A stretch of 64,000 bases of DNA, from assembly GCA_016290095.1 (NCBI GenBank), contig JAEESU010000019.1, forward strand, positions 124,001 through 188,000, given 5' to 3'. The notes under the pieces are model-generated. The model was not told where the DNA came from. It worked only from the letters and a program-made list of their open reading frames with translations, and searched no databases. The translations under genes and the position numbers were made by a program. Position 1 is the stretch's first letter, and every line of letters starts with the position of its first letter. Below, one piece after another: positions 43,969 through 51,745 of this stretch. The DNA comes from Clostridia bacterium (lineage in GTDB: Bacteria; Bacillota; Clostridia; TANB77; CAG-508).

Positions 43969-44409
43969 TCATCCTATTGATTTCCATCTATATCCTCCGT
44001 TTCGTTTTCTCCTCTTTTCTTCAAGGATGTGGTCTTTTTCAAGCTGAAAAGATTGCCAATTTTTCAGCATTTCCCATTGTTTGCTTTCCGCTTTAGGGTA
44101 TTCGCCCCAAATAAACGGAACGTGCAGATACGAATCAGTATGGAATCCATTTTTCCGAAGCATTGTACGAACAATTTCACATGCTGGAATGACATACATA
44201 GCATCACCATGAACAAATGCAATAATATCATTCACTTCGCGGTAGCAATTGTCCACTTCATCTAAGTCATCAGATGGATCGAAACGGCCGATTACAGAAG
44301 TCGAATTGATATAGTCATACGCAACCACATCAATTGGTCCAGTAATTTTGATCGCATTTTTTTCCATCGATTTTAGATCCCGTACAATGATTTCAACTTG
44401 TCCACTCAT
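43969..44409 (-). CDS. Hypothetical GC-richer protein, paralogue A
   Basis: A 146-residue soluble protein of no family known to me. It aligns along its length with its upstream neighbour (paralogue B): IIVRDLKSMEKNAIKITGPIDV matches the N terminus of B, CYREVNDIIAFVHGDAMYVIPACEIV matches CYRIIDHVICFIEGDKMYAIPAC, and LHVPFIWGEYP matches MRVPFIFGSYP. About 43% G+C against ~27% around it. It has its own promoter and ribosome site (GAAGGAGCGTG). The pattern suggests horizontal acquisition. Confidence 0.75.
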   Translation of the reverse strand: MSGQVEIIVRDLKSMEKNAIKITGPIDVVAYDYINSTSVIGRFDPSDDLDEVDNCYREVNDIIAFVHGDAMYVIPACEIVRTMLRKNGFHTDSYLHVPFIWGEYPKAESKQWEMLKNWQSFQLEKDHILEEKRRKRNGGYRWKSIG

Positions 44410-44472
44410 GTGTTCACGCTCCTTCTATTTTAGATATGAGTGTTTTCAAATGCAACACAGAATTGCTATGAT

Positions 44473-44501
44473 ATTATAACATCTTTATTTCAGCATTGCA
44501 A
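44473..44501 (-). promoter_or_regulatory. Sigma-A promoter of paralogue A
   Basis: Minus strand: TTGCAA (44496-44501), 17 bases, TATAAT (44473-44478). Confidence 0.7.
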
Positions 44502-44532
44502 TCCTACTTTTTCTAGTCTTTTACAAAATAAA

Positions 44533-44556
44533 GGAAGCGTGCGAAATCGCACGCTC
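44533..44556 (-). terminator. Terminator of paralogue B
   Basis: GC-rich stem GGAGCGTGCGA/TCGCACGCTTCC followed by TTTATTTTG on the minus strand. It separates the two paralogues into independent units. Confidence 0.85.
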
Positions 44557-44574
44557 CATATTCCCCTTTCTCGC

Positions 44575-44982
44575 TTACACTTTCATGGTGCTCCGCTTGT
44601 GGCTACGTCCTTCACCAGCCTCAATGTTCATACGGTGACACTGCCAATGCAGTAAAGCGGACCACCTTTCGGTGTTATGCACCGGATAACTGCCGAAGAT
44701 GAAGGGTACCCTCATGGAGAAATCCTCGTGGAAGTGGTTCGCGTCAAGGATCTTTTTGACCTTGTTGCACGCCGGGATGGCATACATCTTGTCACCTTCA
44801 ATGAAGCAGATGACATGGTCAATGATCCTGTAGCAGTGAACAATCTCTTCAAGGTCATAGGTGGGATTAAAAACACCCACTTTGTAGCAGTCCTCCTGAG
44901 GCACATACACCTCGATGGGTCCTTCGATAACGTAGGACTGCTTCTTCAGCGACTTCAGGCTCCGGATGATGATGCGTTCCAT
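44575..44982 (-). CDS. Hypothetical GC-rich protein, paralogue B
   Basis: A 135-residue soluble protein homologous to its downstream neighbour over the first ~115 residues (see paralogue A). Shared blocks are the N-terminal I-x-G-P-I strand region, CYRIIDHVICFIEGDKMYAIPAC and VPFIFGSYP, then a WxxLLxWQ element. By eye about 50% G+C, nearly twice the local value, with codons such as CTG, CTC and CGC that the core genes avoid. CAGGAGGAAAA precedes the ATG. Function is unknown. Confidence 0.75.
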   Translation of the reverse strand: MERIIIRSLKSLKKQSYVIEGPIEVYVPQEDCYKVGVFNPTYDLEEIVHCYRIIDHVICFIEGDKMYAIPACNKVKKILDANHFHEDFSMRVPFIFGSYPVHNTERWSALLHWQCHRMNIEAGEGRSHKRSTMKV

Positions 44983-45086
44983 GTGTTTTCCTCCTGTCGT
45001 ATCGTGATGTAGAATGAATTATATAAAGCTGATGTACAGCGTTATATATGGGAAATATAATAGAAAGCCAAAGGCTTCTACATTAT

Positions 45087-45115
45087 ATTATATCACCTTT
45101 GACTTTGTTTTGCAA
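45087..45115 (-). promoter_or_regulatory. Sigma-A promoter of paralogue B
   Basis: Minus strand: TTGCAA (45110-45115), 17 bases, TATAAT (45087-45092). It lies inside the last codons of the upstream gene, about 105 bases before the start. Just downstream is a small AGAAGCC/GGCTTTCT hairpin at 45061-45080. Confidence 0.6.
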
Positions 45116-45860
45116 TTTCATCCATATTTATAAACTTTTCTACATATATTATTTCGCATCCATTATCATCTCTTACTAAACTTGATGGTCCCCAATGTCC
45201 GCCATTACTATCAACTACATAAACTAAATAACCTTGTATTCTAACAATTTGTCCTTCTTTTATTTTTGAAAATTCATCTCGAATTCCTTTATCTAAAGAA
45301 ATTAAATGGTTATTCGAAAAATGTGTTTTAACATAATTATCTCCTAATTTTTCAGATAATACTTCATCCCATGAGCTCATAACCATTCTATATGTATTAG
45401 TAGTATATTGATTACTATAAAAATGATTTGAATTTTCATACAAAGCAACTTTTCCCCATGATAACGTTAAATCTATAGGAGAAATATAGTCATAAACATT
45501 TTCACCAGCAAAACTTAAAAAATTTGCCACAGGATTTGTATTGTATTCTTTTATAGCTTCAACTTTTCCAGTAATATCATAACTTGCAAGTTTTTTTACA
45601 TCTAAATCAACACCTCTAATTTTCAAAGGAATATGCTCCTCAGGAACATTTTTTTGAATAGGGTCTGGAATTAGATCTTTACCTAAATTATATTCAACAT
45701 ATAAGCTTTGATCTGGAACATATTTGTTAAAAATTCTATCAATTATTATTCCATATAAAAAGAAATAAACCACAATTGCTAATACAACTATATAAATTAT
45801 GTCTTTTATAAAGCTTGCTTTTCTGCTACGTTTTTCCTCTTCAGGCGTCTTTATTCTCAT
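45093..45860 (-). CDS. Single-span membrane protein with conserved extracytoplasmic domain
   Basis: A 255-residue protein with a membrane helix at ~16-38 (IIYIVVLAIVVYFFLYGIII) and an outside domain. The C-terminal two thirds have ISPIDLTLSWGKVALYENSNH, HFSNNHLISLDKGI, GQIVRIQGYLVYV and WGPSSLVRDDNGCEIIYVEKF. This SWG / HSxNxHLI / GYLV / SLxRDD-CEI series also occurs in unnamed proteobacterial membrane proteins as I remember them. The ATG at 45858-45860 has AGAGGT upstream; a longer frame would read through the inverted repeat at 45911-45978 and is rejected. Function is unknown. Confidence 0.7.
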   Translation of the reverse strand: MRIKTPEEEKRSRKASFIKDIIYIVVLAIVVYFFLYGIIIDRIFNKYVPDQSLYVEYNLGKDLIPDPIQKNVPEEHIPLKIRGVDLDVKKLASYDITGKVEAIKEYNTNPVANFLSFAGENVYDYISPIDLTLSWGKVALYENSNHFYSNQYTTNTYRMVMSSWDEVLSEKLGDNYVKTHFSNNHLISLDKGIRDEFSKIKEGQIVRIQGYLVYVVDSNGGHWGPSSLVRDDNGCEIIYVEKFINMDEIAKQSQR

Positions 45861-45910
45861 AATAATACCTCTGAAAATAATTTTACTATATAAAATTTTT
45901 TTATTCAAGA

Positions 45911-45978
45911 TTGATTTTTGGGGACACCTTTCTAAATCAGTTTGAAAGCTAATTTTGGAAGGTGTCCCCAAAAATCAA
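45911..45978. repeat. 68-bp inverted-repeat element (MITE-like)
   Basis: Perfect 20-bp arms (TTGATTTTTGGGGACACCTT at 45911-45930 and its complement at 45959-45978) around a 28-bp centre. The GGGACAC core resembles that of the REP-like elements at 8 and 60 kb. The right arm contains the stop codon of the 44-residue gene. No T run follows either side, so it is not a standard terminator. Confidence 0.8.
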
Positions 45979-46109
45979 AACATATTCCTTGCAAATTGTT
46001 TGCCTTTTTTTATCATTTTTTTCTTACCTGCATCAATACTCTCAGAATACATCATCATTGTGCTAGCAGTTAAGACAGTTCCAAATACAACACCTTTTAA
46101 AAAGTTCAT
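45975..46109 (-). CDS. 44-residue membrane-type small protein (YtxH-like)
   Basis: Short gene MNFLKGVVFGTVLTASTMMM..., with a Gly-containing hydrophobic N terminus and a Lys-rich end (GKKKMIKKGKQFARNMF). This matches the small YtxH-like proteins of clostridia. AAAGGAGGA lies at ideal spacing before the ATG (46107-46109), which is the main support that it is real. Its stop codon falls in the inverted-repeat element, so the element's insertion may have set its end. Function is unknown. Confidence 0.7.
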   Translation of the reverse strand: MNFLKGVVFGTVLTASTMMMYSESIDAGKKKMIKKGKQFARNMF

Positions 46110-46212
46110 ATTTTATTCCTCCTTTATGTTTTTATATATTTATTATTTTTCATTTTGACTTTTCTTATACTCTCTAATTAATGTAAAAATTTTAAAAATT
46201 GTTTATACAAAA

Positions 46213-46240
46213 AATAAAAGTGGCTTTTACCACTTTTATT
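46213..46240 (-). terminator. Terminator of ruvA-rarA
   Basis: AATAAAAGTGG/CCACTTTTATT around a 6-base loop, followed by TTTTTTG on the minus strand; overlaps the rarA stop. Confidence 0.85.
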
Positions 46241-47483
46241 CATCTGAAATATTTTCATCTTTTATAAAATATTTTGTGCCAAGCATTTTGTCTGGTAAAT
46301 ATTGTTGTTCAACCCAGTGTCCCGGATAATCGTGTGGATATTTATATCCTTTTCCATATCCGAATTCACTCATTCCCTCTGCTGGAGCATTCCTAATATG
46401 CATTGGTATTGTACCTGTATCTTTATTTGCCACATCTGACAAAGCCTTGTCTATAGCTAAATAAGATGCATTTGATTTTTTTGATCTTGCATTATAAACA
46501 GCCGCTTCTGCTAAAATAATTCTGGCTTCCGGCATTCCAACCATTGTTACTGCTTGCATTGCAGATGTTGCAATAACTAAAGCATTTGGGTTTGCTAAAC
46601 CTACATCTTCTGCAGCGGAAATAACAATTCTTCTTGCTAAAAATACCGGATCTTCTCCTGCATTTAATGCTCTTGCTAAATAAAATACAGTAGCATCTGG
46701 GTCGCTTCCTCTCATAGATTTGATGAAAGCACTTATGTTATCATAATGGCTATCACCTGTTTTATCAAACATTGCTTTTCTTTGATTCATACTTTGACTT
46801 GCAATTTCATCTGTAATTTCTATTGCACCATCCGAATTCATTTTAGTTGTTAAAACTGCAACTTCCAAACCATTTAAAGCTGTTCTTACATCCCCATTTG
46901 AGATTTCTGCAATTGTTTCTAATGTGCTATCTGCAATTTTAATATTAAAACTTCCAAGGCCCTCTTTACTTTTTAATGCATTATTTAAAATTTGCAAAAT
47001 GTTTTCCTTTGTAAGTGGCTCTAATTTTATTACCATAGATCTTGAGATTAAAGCTTTGTTTACCTCAAAATAAGGATTCTCTGTGGTTGCCCCTATTAAA
47101 ATTACTGTTCCGTTTTCCACAAATGGAAGTAGTGCATCTTGTTGAAGTTTATTAAATCTATGTATCTCATCAATAAATAATATGCATTTTCCACTTGGAT
47201 TTAAAAGTGGATTATCAGCTTCTTCTATAGCTTTTTTAATATCTCCAACACCAGATGTAACAGCATTTATTTTTGTAAATTTGTAATTAGTAGTTTCACT
47301 AATTACTTTTGCAAGAGATGTTTTACCACAACCTGGAGGTCCCCATAAGATTAAACTTGATAATCTATCCGCTTTTATTGTTCTATATAACAATTTATCT
47401 TTTCCAACAACATGTTCTTGACCAACAAATTCTTCTAAAGATTTTGGTCTCATTCTATATGCTAGAGGTTGATTTAAATCCAT
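46236..47483 (-). CDS. rarA: Replication-associated recombination protein A (RarA/MgsA)
   Basis: A 415-residue AAA+ ATPase related to clamp loaders, acting at stalled forks. It starts NQPLAYRMRPKSLEEFVGQEHVVG; Walker A is LWGPPGCGKTSLAK (~residue 47) and Walker B ILFIDEIHRFNK; sensor 1 is GATTENP. The C-terminal MgsA domain has GLANPNALVIATSAMQAV and YPHDYPGHWVEQQYLPD. GAAAGGAAG precedes the ATG, 12 bases after ruvA, forming a recombination-repair pair. Confidence 0.95.
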   Translation of the reverse strand: MDLNQPLAYRMRPKSLEEFVGQEHVVGKDKLLYRTIKADRLSSLILWGPPGCGKTSLAKVISETTNYKFTKINAVTSGVGDIKKAIEEADNPLLNPSGKCILFIDEIHRFNKLQQDALLPFVENGTVILIGATTENPYFEVNKALISRSMVIKLEPLTKENILQILNNALKSKEGLGSFNIKIADSTLETIAEISNGDVRTALNGLEVAVLTTKMNSDGAIEITDEIASQSMNQRKAMFDKTGDSHYDNISAFIKSMRGSDPDATVFYLARALNAGEDPVFLARRIVISAAEDVGLANPNALVIATSAMQAVTMVGMPEARIILAEAAVYNARSKKSNASYLAIDKALSDVANKDTGTIPMHIRNAPAEGMSEFGYGKGYKYPHDYPGHWVEQQYLPDKMLGTKYFIKDENISDE

Positions 47484-47495
47484 AAAACTTCCTTT

Positions 47496-48107
47496 CTATC
47501 TTGCTAATAATGATAGACCTTTCTTTATTAATTCTTCTACACTAACATCTGTATTAGCAATTTTCTCAAATGCTTTTTCGATTTCTCTTTTATTATACCC
47601 AAGAATTTGTAAAGCTTGCATTGCTTCATCAACATTTTCTCCTGTAGGCTTTGTTGCTTTAATAATTTCTTCTTGCTCTTCTATAGCCATTAATTCTTTT
47701 TGCTGTGCTTTTAGTTTATCTTGAAGTTCTAAAACTATTCTTTGAGCTGTTTTAGCACCAATTCCTGGAATCTTTTTAAGTAGTTCAATATTGTTTGAAA
47801 TAACAGCTAATGCAAAGCTTGCAGGAGTGATATTTGAAAGAATTGTTATAGCTGATTTTGAACCAATACCACTTACAGAGATTAAAAGTTCAAACATTCT
47901 AAGTTCTTCTTTTGCTAAGAAACCATATAAACTAATATTATCTTCTCTTACATGATAATATGTATGTACTTTTACAGTATCTCCCAAATCGCCAATATTA
48001 TTTATGGAAATATTTGACATAAAAATTTTATATCCTACTCCACATGTTTCTATTACTACATAATCATTAGCCTTTTCTTCTAATGAACCTTTTATATATG
48101 CAAACAT
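47496..48107 (-). CDS. ruvA: Holliday junction branch migration protein RuvA
   Basis: A 203-residue protein that holds Holliday junctions for RuvB. Domain I OB fold (MFAYIKGSLEEKANDYVVIETCGVGYKIF), domain II with two helix-hairpin-helix motifs (SVSGIGSKSAITIL and KIPGIGAKTAQRIVLEL) and a C-terminal RuvB-binding domain (EAMQALQILGYNKREIEKAF). No ruvB lies next to it; rarA takes that place. Confidence 0.95.
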   Translation of the reverse strand: MFAYIKGSLEEKANDYVVIETCGVGYKIFMSNISINNIGDLGDTVKVHTYYHVREDNISLYGFLAKEELRMFELLISVSGIGSKSAITILSNITPASFALAVISNNIELLKKIPGIGAKTAQRIVLELQDKLKAQQKELMAIEEQEEIIKATKPTGENVDEAMQALQILGYNKREIEKAFEKIANTDVSVEELIKKGLSLLAR

Positions 48108-48186
48108 ACTATTTCTCCTTTTAAAGCAAACATCTTTTTGCTATATTCTATCATAAAATATCAATTTTGCAAGTACTTTTTCAAAA

Positions 48187-48215
48187 TTGACCAAAAGTGC
48201 AGAAAATGGTATAAT
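48187..48215 (+). promoter_or_regulatory. Sigma-A promoter of the GC-rich membrane-protein cassette
   Basis: TTGACC (48187-48192), 17 bases, TATAAT (48210-48215). The ~130-base leader includes the perfect palindrome GTCGCAATTGCGAC (48265-48278). Confidence 0.7.
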
Positions 48216-48345
48216 TATTTTATAAGAGCCTTAATGGCCTTTTTAATAAATTCCCCCATATAACGTCGCAATTGCGACTAACGATATCATTATTTTTTTC
48301 ACAAAGACCAATCAACTACTAAAGAATGAGATGGAGGTATGACTT

Positions 48346-48882
48346 ATGAAGTGGAATCTTTATGAACTGGACATCCCGAGCTATGTTACCTGTGAGTATA
48401 TGACTCTTATTCTGGCTAGTATTTCGATTATCATGGTAGCTGTTTTTATGTTTTTTGCTCTTAAAGGGCATACCATAGTTTCGAAAACATCCATCAAGGG
48501 TCTGCTCAACAAGTTGGCATACACTCTGGATCAGCGGCACATGTACGGCTATATTGTCACATTACGTATTCTTTCCCTTTTGACCCTGCCAATTTGTGTT
48601 TGGCTAATAACCGACAATTTTGATCACTGGTATTATATCGAAGATACAACCATATGGCATTCGTCGTGCTTTGGCTATCTGGATATGGTGCCATATGCTG
48701 TCTTTCACCTGGTTCTTGTTTGCATCTCAATTTGGGATAAAAAACGCCCTGCAATTGAAACAGAATACAAACCTGTGCCATGTAGAATTGAAGACGGCTA
48801 TAACGCTGAACGTATTTCTGACGGCGTATATGTGTATCCGTATCTCAAGAACAACATTGTGCCATTTAAATCAAAAGAGTAA
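48346..48882 (+). CDS. Hypothetical membrane protein, GC-rich and probably acquired
   Basis: A 178-residue protein with about four hydrophobic helices (~19-40, ~68-85, ~105-125) and a soluble C terminus (CRIEDGYNAERISDGVYVYPYL). I do not recognise the family. By eye 45-50% G+C with codons foreign to the core genes. It is a complete unit: promoter, GGAGG ribosome site and a GC-rich terminator, inserted between ruvA and rplM. Function is unknown. Confidence 0.75.
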   Translation: MKWNLYELDIPSYVTCEYMTLILASISIIMVAVFMFFALKGHTIVSKTSIKGLLNKLAYTLDQRHMYGYIVTLRILSLLTLPICVWLITDNFDHWYYIEDTTIWHSSCFGYLDMVPYAVFHLVLVCISIWDKKRPAIETEYKPVPCRIEDGYNAERISDGVYVYPYLKNNIVPFKSKE

Positions 48883-48898
48883 TCCACCCATTTCGTCC

Positions 48899-48934
48899 AG
48901 GAGCCATTGTCTCTGACATGGCTCCTAATTTTTT
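48899..48934 (+). terminator. Terminator of the GC-rich membrane-protein cassette
   Basis: AGGAGCCAT/ATGGCTCCT hairpin with a 10-base loop, followed by AATTTTTTAA. Confidence 0.88.
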
Positions 48935-48963
48935 AATAAAATATTATTTTTTACAGTAAAAGC

Positions 48964-48992
48964 TTGACTTTTGCTGTTTTTTGTATTAAAAT
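48964..48992 (+). promoter_or_regulatory. Sigma-A promoter of rplM-rpsI
   Basis: TTGACT (48964-48969), 17 bases, TAAAAT (48987-48992). The -35 lies in the loop of a terminator-like hairpin ACAGTAAAAG/CTTTTGCTGT plus T6 (48953-48982). Confidence 0.7.
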
Positions 48993-48993
48993 A

Positions 48994-49105
48994 ATTAAGC
49001 ATTATGTGAAAATCTGTATGTTTGCTTAATAACTTCTCCCCGGTAGTTATTAGAAAATCAAGGAATTTCATATAGTATAATTTAGAAAATTTAAAAATTG
49101 AAATG
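48994..49105 (+). promoter_or_regulatory. Possible structured leader of rplM (L13-leader type)
   Basis: The 5' untranslated region contains two stems, TTAAGCA/TGCTTAA (about 48996-49028) and AATAACT/AGTTATT (about 49026-49049). Firmicute rplM mRNAs often carry an autoregulatory L13 leader; this assignment rests on position and stems only. Confidence 0.45.
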
Positions 49106-49120
49106 GAGGGTATTAGTACC

Positions 49121-49558
49121 ATGAATAATACTACATATAGCCCAAAAGAAGGCGAAATTGAAAGAAAATGGTATGTAATCGACGCTGCAGACAAATCTTT
49201 AGGTAGAGTTGCTACTGAAGCTGCAAAATTATTAAGAGGAAAACATAAACCAACATTCACACCTAACGAAGATGTTGGAGATTTTGTAATAATTATAAAT
49301 TGTAAAGATGCTGTTTTAACAGGAAATAAATTAGACCAAAAAGTTTATAGACATCATTCAGGATATATTGGAGGAATGAGAGAAATTTCTGCAAGAGTAA
49401 TGATGGAAAAAACTCCTGAAAAAGCTATGTACTTAGCTGTTAAAGGAATGCTTCCTCACAATAAATTAGGAAATAAAATGGTTAAAAAATTAAGAGTATA
49501 TGCAGGAAATGAACATGAAAATGCTGCTCAAAAACCAGAAGTTTGGGAGGTAAAATAA
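49121..49558 (+). CDS. rplM: 50S ribosomal protein L13
   Basis: A 145-residue L13: [61 protein letters not shown] and [22 protein letters not shown] are diagnostic. It binds 23S rRNA early in assembly. The start is ATG 49121 with GGAGGG upstream; an in-frame ATG at 49103 precedes that ribosome site. Confidence 0.97.
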   Translation: MNNTTYSPKEGEIERKWYVIDAADKSLGRVATEAAKLLRGKHKPTFTPNEDVGDFVIIINCKDAVLTGNKLDQKVYRHHSGYIGGMREISARVMMEKTPEKAMYLAVKGMLPHNKLGNKMVKKLRVYAGNEHENAAQKPEVWEVK

Positions 49559-49559
49559 T

Positions 49560-49964
49560 ATGGCAAAGAAAGCTGAAAATATAGTATTCCAAGGAACAGG
49601 AAGAAGAAAAGAATCAATAGCTAGAGTAAGATTAACAGCTGGTAAAGGTGTAATTACTGTTAATGGTAAAAACTTAGATGAATATTTCGGTTCAGAAATA
49701 TTAAAAGTTATAGTTAACCAACCATTTGCTGTTACAAACACAGTTGGAAAATATGATGTTGTAGTTAAAGTTGTTGGTGGTGGATTAACTGGTCAAGCTG
49801 GAGCAGTTAGACATGGTATAGCAAGAGCTTTATTAGATGTAAATAGTGAATTTAGACCATTATTAAAATCAAATGGATTATTAACAAGAGATCCAAGATC
49901 AAAAGAAAGAAAGAAATATGGTTTAAAGAAAGCAAGAAAAGCACCACAATTCTCAAAGAGATAA
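49560..49964 (+). CDS. rpsI: 30S ribosomal protein S9
   Basis: A 134-residue S9 with [39 protein letters not shown] and the Arg/Lys-rich end [28 protein letters not shown] that reaches the P-site tRNA. It starts one base after the rplM stop, with GGAGG inside the end of rplM. The 3' end overlaps a sequence repeated 1.7 kb downstream. Confidence 0.97.
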   Translation: MAKKAENIVFQGTGRRKESIARVRLTAGKGVITVNGKNLDEYFGSEILKVIVNQPFAVTNTVGKYDVVVKVVGGGLTGQAGAVRHGIARALLDVNSEFRPLLKSNGLLTRDPRSKERKKYGLKKARKAPQFSKR

Positions 49965-49971
49965 TTACAAA
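49954..49971 (+). repeat. Direct repeat, left copy, at the 3' end of rpsI (possible attL)
   Basis: CAAAGAGATAATTACAAA, covering the last codons and stop of rpsI. An identical copy lies at 51664-51681, each also preceded by ACAATT at slightly different distance. Confidence 0.5.
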
Positions 49972-50002
49972 CACTTTTCGAAGTATCAAGAAAAGTCTTA
50001 CA

Positions 50003-50040
50003 GAAATCCTTTGTTGTTACAGAACAAAGGATTTCTTTTA
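50003..50040 (+). terminator. Terminator downstream of rpsI
   Basis: GAAATCCTTTGTT/AACAAAGGATTTC with a 7-base loop, followed by TTTTATTTTTTT. Confidence 0.9.
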
Positions 50041-50049
50041 TTTTTTTCC

Positions 50050-51373
50050 TTATTGTTTTTTTACTTCTTCTTTTACTATTTTATCAAGATTTTTCATGTA
50101 ATCATTATAATCATCTTTTGTAATATCTTCTATTTTAATAGAGTTCAACATTTTCTGATAATTATCACTATAATACAATTTATTAGCATCTATATTCTTT
50201 TCTTTACCAGTAGGGTCATAGCACATTATAGACATATATAATCCTTGCTCTTCATCAATACATATATCATGAAAAAATCTTATACCGTCATCTGTATAGA
50301 AGAACCCATTTAACTCACCAACGTTTCTATATTCCATAAATGAATTTTCTTTATTCTCATAATATTCTGAATTATATAGTCTCTTTAGGTGATTAAAGAA
50401 AAGAATTTCATGATCATTATTTTTCTCAGTAATAATATTACCATAGCATGATATATTATTTTGAATATAAACATTAAAAGTACTACTTTCGAAAAATCTT
50501 TTATTAACTATTCCATCAAATGATTCTTTCATATTAGTATCTAATGATATTTTTTTAGCTTTATTAATAAAAATTATTGCTTTTTCTTCCTCATAATCGT
50601 TTACTATTTTAATCTCATCTTCTGGTGTAACACTATTTTCTTTATCAGTTTTTTTATTATCTGAAAGACAACTTATATTATATTCTTCTTTAATTATATT
50701 CCCTAATTCTAAATATCTATCTTCATTTAATTTATATACTTTAAAATCTTTCATATAAGTCATTGTTTTTAAAATATCTTGTAGTTCTTCATTTTCAAAG
50801 AACTTAACATATTCATCTAGTTCATTGATATCATCTATTGAAGTTTGATAGTATTTATAGTCTTTACCAGTTTTATAAACGGTTCCACATAAATACACTT
50901 CATCATTTAATTTTAAAATCATTTCACAATTTCTGTTTCTGTTTATATATATATTTCCTTCATAGCTATTTAGTACTATTGTTCTTTTATATAAATATTC
51001 TTTTTCTAAATCATAAAAAGATGAATTTGTTAAATTATTGTATAAATAACAAATCATATACAGTTCATTATTAGCATTTTCTATTTTAAAGTTACCATCT
51101 ATTTTTAGATTATTGCACACAATGTTCCAATTACTATCTTCATCATATCCTATATATATCGCTCCATCACTATATCCGATTAAAACATTTAAATGAAGGC
51201 TTTTTAAAGTCATTTATTATTTCTGAAGCGATTATATCTACTTTTCTGTCTGGATAAGTATCTAATCGATATTTCAAAAAAAGTAATATTATCATAGATA
51301 TAAGTATCAGGATAACTATAATTATATATACTTTAGTAAAACTTTTAATGCAATTATTCTTTTTCTTTTCCAT
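50050..51373 (-). pseudogene. Frameshifted membrane-anchored protein of unknown function
   Basis: Two overlapping frames appear to be one gene. The first (51170-51373, 67 residues) has a membrane helix, VYIIIVILILISMIILLFL, then DRKVDIIASEIINDFKK; the second (50050-51213, 387 residues) continues at SLHLNVLIGYSDGAIYIGYDED and lacks a credible start of its own. Dropping one A from the A5 run at 51201-51205 joins them into a ~440-residue bitopic protein. The outer part is Asn/Asp/Tyr-rich and unrecognised. AAAGGAGG lies 13 bases before the first ATG. The gene is either truly broken, in a phase-off state or affected by a one-base error. Confidence 0.65.
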
Positions 51374-51503
51374 AGTAAACGATAATCCTCCTTTAATATC
51401 TTTATAAGCTAATTATGTAATATCTAATAGTAGAATTATATGTTATTATTTTAATTAACTCAATATGTAAATTATAAAATTTTATAGCTTTAAGAATAAA
51501 AAA

Positions 51504-51535
51504 GATACCTAAAACTTTTGTAGTTTTAAGTATCA
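51504..51535 (-). terminator. Terminator-like hairpin in the 51.4-51.7 kb gap
   Basis: Minus strand GATACTTAAAAC/GTTTTAGGTATC followed by TTTTTTA. The gap (51374-51745) holds this hairpin, the right copy of the rpsI repeat and a second terminator; no coding sequence is evident in it. Confidence 0.7.
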
Positions 51536-51663
51536 ATATAATCTCGATTCAGTTTGTATTTTTTTATTTAAACTGTTTTAAGATGCTATAAGCCGTTTTG
51601 TATAATAACTTTGTAATATACAAAAACTTCTAAAAGTACTTATTTTTAAACAATTGAAATTTA

Positions 51664-51681
51664 CAAAGAGATAATTACAAA
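51664..51681 (+). repeat. Direct repeat, right copy of the rpsI 3' end (possible attR)
   Basis: 18 bases identical to the end of rpsI, followed about 12 bases later by a strong GC-rich terminator that could be the original rpsI terminator. Confidence 0.5.
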
Positions 51682-51692
51682 AAACAAATATC

Positions 51693-51722
51693 AAACCTCG
51701 GAAGATTTACTTCCGAGGTTTT
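51693..51722. terminator. Bidirectional terminator
   Basis: Perfect AAACCTCGGAA/TTCCGAGGTTT stem with a 7-base loop and T runs on both sides. Confidence 0.9.
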
Positions 51723-51745
51723 TATTATTCTTATCTTTAAATTTT

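Noticed and set aside
44677..45012. Long open frame on the plus strand across paralogue B
   Set aside because: It is antisense to a gene that has promoter, ribosome site and a homologous neighbour; the open frame follows from high G+C codon bias.
45861..45971. N-terminal extension of the 45.1-45.9 kb membrane protein reading into the inverted repeat
   Set aside because: No ribosome site; the extension is encoded by the palindrome, whereas AGAGGT precedes the internal ATG at 45860.
48108..48180. LexA box upstream of ruvA
   Set aside because: No Firmicute-type GAAC-N4-GTTC operator is present in the upstream region.
51202..51213. Programmed -1 frameshift at TTTAAAAAG
   Set aside because: The required shift is +1, and the heptamer is not in the proper phase for -1 slippage in the upstream frame.
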